Of a stretch of 7,328 nt of DNA, positions 1 to 6,657 are shown piece by piece. A program made the translations under genes and the position numbers. The notes below the pieces were generated by a model. The model worked only from the letters and a program-made list of their open reading frames with translations, did no database searches and was not told the DNA's origin. How positions within the stretch are numbered: the stretch's first letter is position 1; each line of letters opens with the position of its first letter. Location of the stretch: the NCBI GenBank assembly GCA_013813075.1, contig JACCSI010000146.1, forward strand, positions 1 to 7,328, in the 5' to 3' direction. The DNA is from Acidobacteriota bacterium (GTDB lineage Bacteria; Acidobacteriota; Vicinamibacteria; Vicinamibacterales; UBA2999).

Positions 1-852
1 GAACACCCACGCGCGCGGTTGCGAAACATCACACCTGGATTCTTTGCGGCGCTCGGCGTCCCAACCCTGGCCGGCCGCGATTTCACCGAAAACGACCGAC
101 GCGACAGCGAGCTCGTGGTGATTGTCAGTCAAACCATCGCGCAGCGGCTCTTCCCCAACGGCGAAGCGCTGAACCGGCGCATGTGGTGGACCGACCCCTA
201 CATGGGATCGCCCGCACCCCGTCGCATTGTCGGCATCGTGACGGACGTGGACGACGAGAACGTGGTAGCCGGGCCGGCGCCCACGATTTATCACCCATTC
301 CGGCAGATGCCGTTCGCCAACCGTCTGTTCGTGCACACGGCAGGTGACCCTTATCTTCTCGTGACAGCGGTGACGCGGATTATTCGCGACATGTCCGCGG
401 ACCAACCTGTGGAGCGCGCGGCCACCCTCGCGGACGTGCGGGCGACAGTTCTGGCACCGGAGCGGCTGAACGCCTTCGTGCTGTCCGGATTCGGCGGCGT
501 CGCGCTGCTGATCGCCGTCGTCGGCGTGGCGGGCGTGTTGGCGTTCCTGGTGAGTGCGCGCAGGCGCGAGTTCGGCGTGCGGCTGGCTATTGGCGCGACA
601 CCGCGCGGTCTGCTTCTGCACGTCCTGTCGCAGGGAGTGGTCATCGTGACCATCGGCATCATCGTCGGTGTCGTCGGCGGCTACGCAGTCGGCCGGGTGG
701 CAGAGAGCTACCTCGAGAGCGTCCGCCTGCCGGGCGCGCTGCCAATTCTTGGTGCGGCAGCCGTGCTCGTTGGCGCCGCTACGCTCGCCTCGCTGATGCC
801 CGCTGCGCGCGCATCGCGCGTGGACGTGTTGCAGGCGCTCCGGACGGAATAG
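1..852 (+). CDS. ADOP/MacB-like ABC transporter permease, C-terminal part (5' truncated)
   Basis: The reading frame is open from base 1, so the gene begins upstream; the TTG at 19 is probably not the true start. The visible 283 residues begin with the end of a MacB-like periplasmic core domain: the stretch TPGFFAALGVPTLAGRDF (about residues 11-28) is the typical signature, followed by VVGIV-type strands. Next comes an FtsX-like permease domain with three hydrophobic segments at about residues 160-184, 208-232 and 244-266. The positively charged loop SARRREFGVRLAIGAT after the first helix and the ending PAARASRVDVLQALRTE are characteristic of the FtsX/MacB permease family. Full-length ADOP permeases usually run to 800-900 residues with two such modules, so roughly the last third is present. 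They often occur without an ATPase gene beside them, and none is seen downstream here. The substrate is unknown; macrolides, peptides or lipids are known for relatives. The family call is firm; the ADOP subtype is inferred. Confidence 0.9.
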   Translation, partial: EHPRARLRNITPGFFAALGVPTLAGRDFTENDRRDSELVVIVSQTIAQRLFPNGEALNRRMWWTDPYMGSPAPRRIVGIVTDVDDENVVAGPAPTIYHPFRQMPFANRLFVHTAGDPYLLVTAVTRIIRDMSADQPVERAATLADVRATVLAPERLNAFVLSGFGGVALLIAVVGVAGVLAFLVSARRREFGVRLAIGATPRGLLLHVLSQGVVIVTIGIIVGVVGGYAVGRVAESYLESVRLPGALPILGAAAVLVGAATLASLMPAARASRVDVLQALRTE

Positions 853-857
853 ACGCG

Positions 858-2822
858 ATGCCAACGGCTCACGGCGCGCCGCCTGGATCACGACAAACAA
901 GCAATGTGATCGGAATGCCTAACATGACGATGACGACACACGAAGCAACGTCCCGCACCCCTCTCCGGCTCTGGCCTGGCGTCGTCGCCGCGGTGCTGTT
1001 GGTCTTGACCCGGTTTGTCCTCCCCGCGATTGCGCCAGACGCACAGTTCTTCGGCGTCGACGCTCAGCTGATCGCAGTCGTGAGCGGACTGTTGTTCGCG
1101 GTAACCATCCTGGTGTGGTGGATGTTCTTCAGCCGTGCGCCGTGGCCCGAGCGCCTGACCGCCATCGGCGTGATGCTCGTCGCCATCGTCGCGATTCGGC
1201 CGCTCACACACGCCTCGATTCAGGGCGGAATGATGGGCATGATGTTCTACATCTATGCCGTCCCCGTGACCTTGAGTCTGGCCTTTGTTGCCTGGGCAGT
1301 CGCGAGCCGTCCACTCTCGGAAGGTCGCCGCCGCGCGGCGATGGTCGCGGCCATCCTGATCGGCTGCGGCGTGTGGACGCTGGCCCGAACGAATGGGATG
1401 CTCGGCGGCGTGGCGGAACTCGAATGGCGCTGGACGCCGACTGCTGAAGAACGGCTTCTTGCCCAGGAGACCAGCGAGGACCCGCAGGCGGCTCCGCCGC
1501 CTCCTGCACCAGCGGCCATCGCCAAGGCGCCGATAGCGGCCCAGGCCGACCACAGGCCTGTGGCAGTCCCGGAGGTTTCCGCGGCAGCAAAGATTGACAC
1601 CGCCGCTCCTGCCGCAGCTGCGCCGGAAGCCGGGCTTCCGGCGAGCGAAGGGGACTTTACGCGCGCCGAATGGCCAGGCTTTCGCGGCCCGGACCGCGAC
1701 AGCGTCGTCCGCGGCGTGAGCATCAACACCGACTGGTCCGCCGCGCCGCCCCTCGAAATGTGGCGTCGGCCGATCGGACCGGGGTGGTCGTCTTTCGCCG
1801 TCAGGGGCGACCTTCTCTACACGCAGGAGCAGCGCGGAGACGATGAGATCGTCACCTGCTATCGGGTGTCCACGGGTGAGCCGGTGTGGCGCCATCGCGA
1901 CCCCACCCGATTCTGGGAATCGAATGGCGGCGCCGGTCCCCGCGGGACGCCGACTCTCCACCGCGATCGCGTTTACGCCTTCGGTGCGACCGGTGTCCTC
2001 AACGGGCTCGACGCCGCGACAGGCAAGGTGGTGTGGTCGCGCAACGTCTCGACCGATACTGGCAGGAAAATCCCGGACTGGGGGTTCGCCAGCTCGCCAC
2101 TGGTGGTTGACGACGTCGTCGTCGTTGCCGCGGCCGGCACGCTCGCTGGTTATGACATCGCTACTGGCGAACCGCGTTGGCAAGGTCCCTCTTACGGCGG
2201 CAGCTACAGCTCGCCACATCGCGTGACGATCGCCGGGGTTGATCAGATCGTGCTCCTCGGCGGACCGGGAGCGGTAAGCGTCGCGCCAACCACTGGAGCG
2301 GTCCTCTGGGAGCATAAGTGGGCGCCGGGGGCCATCGTTCAACCGGCGATGACTGCGGACGGCGACGTCGTGATTAACGCGCTGGCCGGAGCGGGAGGCA
2401 TGGGCACGCGCCGCCTTCATCTCACGCAGGGCTCTGGCGAATGGAAAGTCGAAGAGCGTTGGACGTCGAACGGGCTGAAACCGTACTTCAACGACTTCGT
2501 CGTTCACGAAGGGCATGCGTTTGGCTTCGACGGCAACATTCTCTCGAGCATCAACCTCGAGGACGGCACGCGCAAATGGAAGGGTGGACGCTATGGCAAC
2601 GGTCAGCTGGTACTGCTGGCCGATCAGGACTTGCTGCTGGTGCTGTCAGAAGAGGGCGAGCTCGCCCTGGTAGCAGCGACCCCCGACAAATTCACCGAGG
2701 TCGCGCGCTTTCCGGCACTTGATGGCAAGACCTGGAACCATCCAGTGCTGGTCGGCGATGTTTTGCTGGTGCGCAATGGTGAGGAGATGGCGGCTTTCCG
2801 GTTATCGGTGGTCGGCCGCTGA
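858..2822 (+). CDS. Membrane-anchored PQQ-like (BamB-type) beta-propeller protein
   Basis: This 654-residue protein has two parts. Residues about 38-176 contain five hydrophobic segments (about 41-59, 70-91, 100-115, 127-149 and 160-176), so the N-terminus is a polytopic membrane domain. A conserved-looking ELEWRWTPTAEERLLA stretch (187-202) follows, then an Ala/Pro-rich linker (about 205-268). Residues 272-650 are a beta-propeller: it opens with WPGFRGPDRDSVV and has repeated PQQ-like blades such as GLDAATGKVVWSR (383-395), GYDIATGEPRW (431-441) and VAPTTGAVLWEH (475-486). I see no catalytic or metal-binding set of a true quinoprotein dehydrogenase and no CxxCH haem motif. A scaffold or sensor role is therefore more likely than an enzyme, but this is inference. 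A weak CGGAA (845-849) lies 8 bases before the chosen ATG. Starts at 915 or 924 are also possible and would remove only a polar tail. It begins 5 bases after the permease stop, so cotranscription is possible. Confidence 0.88.
   Translation: MPTAHGAPPGSRQTSNVIGMPNMTMTTHEATSRTPLRLWPGVVAAVLLVLTRFVLPAIAPDAQFFGVDAQLIAVVSGLLFAVTILVWWMFFSRAPWPERLTAIGVMLVAIVAIRPLTHASIQGGMMGMMFYIYAVPVTLSLAFVAWAVASRPLSEGRRRAAMVAAILIGCGVWTLARTNGMLGGVAELEWRWTPTAEERLLAQETSEDPQAAPPPPAPAAIAKAPIAAQADHRPVAVPEVSAAAKIDTAAPAAAAPEAGLPASEGDFTRAEWPGFRGPDRDSVVRGVSINTDWSAAPPLEMWRRPIGPGWSSFAVRGDLLYTQEQRGDDEIVTCYRVSTGEPVWRHRDPTRFWESNGGAGPRGTPTLHRDRVYAFGATGVLNGLDAATGKVVWSRNVSTDTGRKIPDWGFASSPLVVDDVVVVAAAGTLAGYDIATGEPRWQGPSYGGSYSSPHRVTIAGVDQIVLLGGPGAVSVAPTTGAVLWEHKWAPGAIVQPAMTADGDVVINALAGAGGMGTRRLHLTQGSGEWKVEERWTSNGLKPYFNDFVVHEGHAFGFDGNILSSINLEDGTRKWKGGRYGNGQLVLLADQDLLLVLSEEGELALVAATPDKFTEVARFPALDGKTWNHPVLVGDVLLVRNGEEMAAFRLSVVGR
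1621..1643. repeat. Perfect inverted repeat, 11-bp arms with one central base
   Basis: The left arm CGCCGGAAGCC (1621-1631) and the right arm GGCTTCCGGCG (1633-1643) are exact reverse complements around a single G at 1632. As RNA the likely form is a 10-bp GC-rich stem with a 3-base loop. It lies inside the coding sequence of the propeller protein, encoding about residues 255-262 of the flexible Ala/Pro linker. It could be a palindromic element tolerated in a linker, a pause or processing hairpin, or chance in GC-rich DNA. Confidence 0.8.
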
Positions 2823-2909
2823 CCCGCCTCTCGCGTGTCTCCTGCAATCGGCGGCCGAGTCGGCGACCGCCACCGTCGCGACTCCGCAAGTGACGTCTTC
2901 GGCCGGCGG

Positions 2910-4247
2910 TCAGCGAATCCGCCACCCGTTGACCGGGCCTGCATGAAAGAAGGCCGCCGGCGTCATCACGCCCTCCTTCTTGAACACGACGCCGTCCTTC
3001 ATCACAAACTGCACGCGCTTCAAGGTGTCGAGATCCTCGAGCGGATTACCAGGCACGGCAATGAAGTCAGCAAAGAAGCCGGCCTTGATCGGTCCCCGCG
3101 TCTGCTCGGTTTCGCTGACCTTGTATCCGTTGATGGTCAGCGCGCGGAGCGTGTCGGCATTAGGGATACCCGCGTCCGTCCACACCCGCAGAAACTCCAG
3201 GCACAACTCGCCGCGCGTCTTGCCCTCCACCCAGTAATCGGCGTCGGTGGAAAACGTCAGGGGCACCTTGTTGGCGTACGCGTTCTTCAATCCGTCCACG
3301 GTGCGGCGGTACGCCTCGGGCGACACCGGGTGGCCGGCCAGCCCCGGCGGTGTCTCGGTGCCGGCGCGCCAGATGCCCTTCTGCGCCATCAACTTGTGCA
3401 TTTCATCGTTGAGCGCGCCCGAGTGTGCAATCGACCAGATACCGGCGTCGATGGCATTCTTGGCACCGGCGAGGGTCTGCACATGCCCTTCGACCTTCAT
3501 CCCGGATTTTGCCGATTCGCGAATGATCAGGCGAATCTCGTCGGCGGTGTAGCCGTATGGCTTGCAATCGACGCAGATCTTGATGACCTTGGCTCCGAAC
3601 AGCACGTTCTGCCGAATTGCCTTGACGATCTCGTCCGGCGTGTCCGCATCCAGGTACTCCGGATAGACGATGTTGTGGTCCTTGGCCATCTCCGGCGTCG
3701 GGAAGAACTGGCCGCCCATGCCACCGATGATGATGCCGGAATTGATAATCGTCGGGCCTGGAATCCAACCTTGCTCGATGGCCTGTCGCAGGGCGGTGTC
3801 GGCGTAGTTGCCGTTGTTGCCCATGTCGCGCACGATCGTGAAACCCGACGCCAGCATCTGGATGCCGTTCGATGCCGCCTGGATGGCGCGAAGCGCCGTC
3901 GACTCCTGGACGTAGGTGTAGTAGTAGACGTTGTTCTCCGGCACCGGCTTGTAGGTGAGCGCCAGGTGGTTGTGCGCCTCCACCAGCCCCGGCATGACGG
4001 TGAGCTGCGAGAGGTCGATCACCTGCGCCCCCGGCGGAATGGTGACGGTGGGCCCCACCTCGCGGATGCGACGGCCTTCGACCAGGATCACCTGGTTGGT
4101 GAGCACTGTGCCGGTATCCGGATCCAGAAGGCGTCCGGCGCGGATCGCGGTGATGGCCGGGCCTGGCTGCGCGGGCGGCGGCGTCTGACCGAACGCGCCC
4201 GTGACGCCGAGCACGCAAATCAAGAAAAGGGATGCGGTGTGTCTCAT
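2910..4247 (-). CDS. Secreted imidazolonepropionase-like metal-dependent amidohydrolase
   Basis: This 445-residue protein belongs to the amidohydrolase superfamily, in the imidazolonepropionase/Xaa-Pro-dipeptidase-like group. Such enzymes hydrolyse C-N bonds of cyclic or peptide-like substrates with one or two metal ions in a TIM barrel. The ATG at 4247 was chosen over upstream ATGs at 4373 and 4271 because it gives a clean signal peptide: MRH, a hydrophobic core, then AFG before QTPPP (cleavage near residue 20). A small beta-sandwich follows, with ILVEGRRIREVG (54-65). The metal-site motif VMPGLVEAHNHLA (84-96) supplies His92 and His94. Further ligand candidates are Lys223 in GAKVIKI, His255 in VEGHV, His275 in SIAHSG and Asp335 in TFSTDAD. 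The C-terminus returns to the sandwich with GFFADFIAVPGNPLED (390-405) and VMKDGVVFKK (415-424). All expected ligands are present, so it should be active in the periplasm or outside the cell; the substrate cannot be named. It converges on the propeller gene (87-base gap) and diverges from the dehydrogenase gene. No strong Shine-Dalgarno site was seen. Confidence 0.92.
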   Translation of the reverse strand: MRHTASLFLICVLGVTGAFGQTPPPAQPGPAITAIRAGRLLDPDTGTVLTNQVILVEGRRIREVGPTVTIPPGAQVIDLSQLTVMPGLVEAHNHLALTYKPVPENNVYYYTYVQESTALRAIQAASNGIQMLASGFTIVRDMGNNGNYADTALRQAIEQGWIPGPTIINSGIIIGGMGGQFFPTPEMAKDHNIVYPEYLDADTPDEIVKAIRQNVLFGAKVIKICVDCKPYGYTADEIRLIIRESAKSGMKVEGHVQTLAGAKNAIDAGIWSIAHSGALNDEMHKLMAQKGIWRAGTETPPGLAGHPVSPEAYRRTVDGLKNAYANKVPLTFSTDADYWVEGKTRGELCLEFLRVWTDAGIPNADTLRALTINGYKVSETEQTRGPIKAGFFADFIAVPGNPLEDLDTLKRVQFVMKDGVVFKKEGVMTPAAFFHAGPVNGWRIR

Positions 4248-4387
4248 GGCCGAGAGAATACATCCGGTCATTCTGATCGCGCTCGAGTAACCGAAGGCCG
4301 CTGGCCGGTATGTTGCGATGCAGGCAGGCACGACGCCGGGCGCTCCAACTCGGTAGCGCGATGTTAAGCTCACGCAAACGAGGGCTT
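4248..4387. other. Divergent intergenic region between amidohydrolase and PQQ dehydrogenase genes
   Basis: These 140 bases must hold the start signals of both divergent genes. On the minus strand a TATTCT hexamer (complement of 4255-4260) lies just before the amidohydrolase ATG, but no matching -35 was found; if used, it would give a nearly leaderless message. On the plus strand no convincing -35/-10 pair was found. A small inverted repeat, GGCC-GCT-GGCC, sits at about 4308. Shared regulation of the two genes is possible but unproven. Confidence 0.35.
4380..4384 (+). promoter_or_regulatory. Ribosome binding site supporting the ATG at 4388
   Basis: GAGGG lies 3 bases before the ATG at 4388, which is a short spacing. 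This site and the signal peptide that begins there favour 4388 over the in-frame ATGs at 4310 and 4361, which would add a charged, Arg-rich extension in front of the signal sequence. Confidence 0.5.
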
Positions 4388-6457
4388 ATGCGACTGGACA
4401 GACGACGGTCGGTGTTGACCGCGGTAGCCTGCACGGCGGCAATACTGACGGCGGCAATACTGACGGCCGCAATGCTGACGGCTGCGTCGCACGCGCAGCC
4501 TGCGGCGCAACCGCGTCCCGGAGAGTGGCGGACGTATGGCGGCGACCTCGGGCATGCCCGCTATGCCGCGCTCGATCAGATCAATGCGCAGAATTTCAGC
4601 ACGCTGCAAGTCGCGTGGCGGTTCAAGACCGACGGCCTCGGCCCGCGTCCCGAGTTCAACCTGCAGTCAACGCCGCTGATGGTCAACGGCCTCTTGTTCT
4701 CCACCGCCGGCACCCGACGCGCCGTCGTTGCCCTCGATGCGGCGAGCGGCGAGATGCGCTGGATGCACAGCGAGCTCGAAGAGCGCCGCGGCGCGGCGGC
4801 GCCGCGTCAGCTGTCCGGGCGTGGCCTGGCGTACTGGACTGACGGGACAGAGGAACGAATTCTCTATGTCACGCCGGGCTACCGCCTGATCGCGCTCGAC
4901 GCAAGAACCGGCGCGCGGGTTGCGGCGTTTGGCGACAACGGCAGCGTCGATCTCAAACGCGATTTCGATCAGGAGATCGACCTCACGACCGGAGAAGTCG
5001 GTCTGCATGCGACGCCGATCGTGGCCAGAGACCTGGTCATCGTCGGCGCCGCGCACGCGACGGGCGCTAATCCGAAGAGCAAGAGCAACGTCAAGGGCTA
5101 CGTGCGCGCGTTCGATGTCCGTACGGGCAAGCGGCGCTGGATCTTCCACACCATTCCGCGGCCGGGCCAGTCCGGATACGACACCTGGCTCAACGAGTCG
5201 GCGTCGTACACCGGCAACACCGGCGTGTGGGCGCAGATCTCCGTAGACGAAGAACTGGGCCTCGCATACTTGCCCGTGGAAATGGGCACTGGGGATTACT
5301 ACGGCGGTCATCGCCCCGGCAACAACCTGTTCAGCGAAAGTCTGGTCGCCATCGACTTGCTTACCGGTGAACGCAAGTGGCACTTTCAGTTGGTGCATCA
5401 CGGCATTTGGGATATGGATATCCCGGCGGCGCCCATCCTTGGCGACGTCACCATCAACGGCCGTCGGCGAAAAATCATTGCGCAACCCACCAAGCAGGCG
5501 TTCCTGTATGTGTTCGATCGTCAGACCGGCGAGCCGATCTGGCCAATCGCGGAGCGGCCGGTCGCGCGCGGCGATGTGCCGGGCGAATGGTATTCGCCGA
5601 CGCAGCCGTTCCCAACCAAGCCGGCGGCGTACGACCGACAAGGGCTGGCCGTGGACGACCTGGTCGATTTCACCTCTGAACTGCGCGCCGAGGCGGTCGC
5701 CGCGGTGGCGAAGTACCGGCTCGGACCGATCTTCACTCCGCCCTCGTTGAGTCGTGCGGAGGGCCCACTCGCGACGCTGGCGATGGCCGCTCAGGGCGCG
5801 GCAACGAATTGGCCCGGCGGATCCTTCGACCCGGAGACGGGCATGGTGTATGTGTCGTCGCAGCGCGTCGTCTCCGTGCTTGGGCTCGTGCCGGCGCCAC
5901 CGGCGACTGGGTCAAGTTCATCGGACTTCGCGTACCACCAGGGCACGGCGTTGTCCGGTGCACGCCGAACGGGGGGCGCGGGCTCAGCGACCGCGGGCGA
6001 CGACGCGTCCACCGCAGATGGTGGCACCCGTGCGCTGACGGTGCGTGGCCTGCCGCTGATCAAGCCACCCTATGGGCAAATCAGCGCCATCGATCTCGAT
6101 GCCGGTGAGATCCGCTGGCAGGTGCCGCACGGCGAAACGCCGGACCTGATTCGCAACCACCCGGATCTCAAAGCGCTGAAGGTCGGACGCACCGGTCAGC
6201 CAGGGAGCGTGGGGACGCTCGTAACAAAGACGCTGCTGATTGCCGGCGAAAGCAGCTTCACGACCACCGCAAGTGGACGCGGCGCAATGCTGCGCGCCTA
6301 CGACAAAGCGACCGGCAGGGAGGTGGGAGCGGTGTTCATTCCTGCCCCGCAGACAGGGTCGCCGATGACTTATCTGTTAAGTGGCCGGCAGTACTTGGTC
6401 ATCGCCGTCAGCGGGGCGGGATACAGCGGCGAGTTGATCGCGTTCGCGCTTTCATAA
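4388..6457 (+). CDS. Secreted PQQ-dependent dehydrogenase (glucose/quinate dehydrogenase-like)
   Basis: This 689-residue protein is a quinoprotein dehydrogenase: an eight-bladed-propeller enzyme that oxidises a sugar, polyol or alcohol in the periplasm using PQQ. Residues 1-36 form a signal peptide with cleavage after SHA. The mature chain opens with WRTYGGDLGHARYAALDQIN (47-66), the family's N-terminal signature. Blade motifs include LIALDARTG (167-175), VRAFDVRTGKRRW (239-251), LVAIDLLTGERKWHFQ (319-334) and FDPETGMVYVSS (480-491). The LVHHGIWDMDIP segment (335-346) matches the catalytic-Asp region of membrane glucose dehydrogenase, with Asp344 the candidate base; Lys369 in PTKQAFLYVFDRQTG matches its PQQ-contacting lysine. 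In place of the TPH motif of that enzyme there is TPGYR (162-166). There is no CxxCH, so no fused cytochrome, and no N-terminal multi-helix anchor, so the electron acceptor is unknown. A Gly/Ser/Ala/Thr-rich insertion spans about 505-548. No PQQ synthesis gene is in view. The family is certain; the substrate is not. Confidence 0.92.
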   Translation: MRLDRRRSVLTAVACTAAILTAAILTAAMLTAASHAQPAAQPRPGEWRTYGGDLGHARYAALDQINAQNFSTLQVAWRFKTDGLGPRPEFNLQSTPLMVNGLLFSTAGTRRAVVALDAASGEMRWMHSELEERRGAAAPRQLSGRGLAYWTDGTEERILYVTPGYRLIALDARTGARVAAFGDNGSVDLKRDFDQEIDLTTGEVGLHATPIVARDLVIVGAAHATGANPKSKSNVKGYVRAFDVRTGKRRWIFHTIPRPGQSGYDTWLNESASYTGNTGVWAQISVDEELGLAYLPVEMGTGDYYGGHRPGNNLFSESLVAIDLLTGERKWHFQLVHHGIWDMDIPAAPILGDVTINGRRRKIIAQPTKQAFLYVFDRQTGEPIWPIAERPVARGDVPGEWYSPTQPFPTKPAAYDRQGLAVDDLVDFTSELRAEAVAAVAKYRLGPIFTPPSLSRAEGPLATLAMAAQGAATNWPGGSFDPETGMVYVSSQRVVSVLGLVPAPPATGSSSSDFAYHQGTALSGARRTGGAGSATAGDDASTADGGTRALTVRGLPLIKPPYGQISAIDLDAGEIRWQVPHGETPDLIRNHPDLKALKVGRTGQPGSVGTLVTKTLLIAGESSFTTTASGRGAMLRAYDKATGREVGAVFIPAPQTGSPMTYLLSGRQYLVIAVSGAGYSGELIAFALS
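4436..4480 (+). repeat. 15-bp tandem repeat (three units) in the signal peptide
   Basis: The units are 4436-4450, 4451-4465 and 4466-4480. The first two are identical (GCGGCAATACTGACG) and the third differs at two bases. A degenerate copy may precede them (4421-4435) and a partial one follows (from 4481). The repeat encodes the pentapeptide pattern TAAIL-TAAIL-TAAML-TAAS, which forms the hydrophobic core of the dehydrogenase signal peptide. Because the unit is a multiple of three, gain or loss of a copy keeps the frame and only changes core length. Confidence 0.9.
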
Positions 6458-6628
6458 GTCTTTTAAGTGGCGCGTGTTCATCCACACTACCTCAGCCCTC
6501 TCCTTCAGGGGGTCGCGGTGCCACCAGCGCCGGACGGAGTGGATGAAACCCTTCGTGCCGCAGCCGAAGCTTGCCGAGGGACGGACTCACTTGGTCGACA
6601 CAATCGCCCAAGTTTTGCAAACGCGGGC

Positions 6629-6657
6629 TTGATGTCGCGTCGACATCTTGCTACTCT
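6629..6657 (+). promoter_or_regulatory. Possible sigma-70-type promoter for the HTH gene
   Basis: TTGATG (6629-6634) matches four of six consensus -35 bases. After a 17-base spacer, TACTCT (6652-6657) matches three of six -10 bases. Spacing is ideal but the -10 is weak. Use of this site would give a leader of about 140 bases before the HTH gene. Hexamer matches this loose are common by chance. Confidence 0.25.
6631..6647. repeat. Inverted repeat, 7-bp arms with a 3-base loop (operator-like)
   Basis: GATGTCG (6631-6637) and CGACATC (6641-6647) are exact reverse complements around CGT. The repeat overlaps the possible -35 box and spacer, where a repressor would block transcription. No T-run follows, so it is not an intrinsic terminator. 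A 7-bp match of this kind is expected about once per window by chance, so its position is the only reason to list it. Confidence 0.4.

Noticed and set aside
888..2516. Long minus-strand open frame opposite the propeller gene (542 codons)
   Set aside because: Its translation is Arg/Pro/His-rich with no domain. Long antisense frames are expected opposite GC-rich genes, and the plus strand encodes a clear propeller.
2850..2871. Possible terminator between the convergent genes (GGCGG/CCGCC with an inner GCCGA-G-TCGGC)
   Set aside because: The outer stem is 5 bp with a 12-base loop, the inner one has a one-base loop, and no T-run follows on either strand. Not supportable as an intrinsic terminator.
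4255..4260. TATTCT (minus strand) as the amidohydrolase -10 box
   Set aside because: No -35-like hexamer lies at the right distance, and the implied start would coincide with the ATG. Mentioned only as a possibility.
2835..4367. Long plus-strand open frame opposite the amidohydrolase (510 codons)
   Set aside because: It is rich in Arg, His, Val and Leu without motifs and is the mirror of a well-supported amidohydrolase with all metal ligands.
4248..4373. Upstream ATG starts for the amidohydrolase (4373, 4271)
   Set aside because: They would bury the signal peptide about 8-42 residues from the N-terminus and take up most of the divergent promoter region.
4310..4387. Upstream ATG starts for the dehydrogenase (4310, 4361)
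   Set aside because: They would add an Arg-rich extension before a complete signal peptide; the ATG at 4388 has a GAGGG ahead of it.
4667..5641. Minus-strand open frame inside the PQQ dehydrogenase (324 codons)
   Set aside because: Antisense shadow of a well-supported quinoprotein gene; no recognisable domain or start signal.
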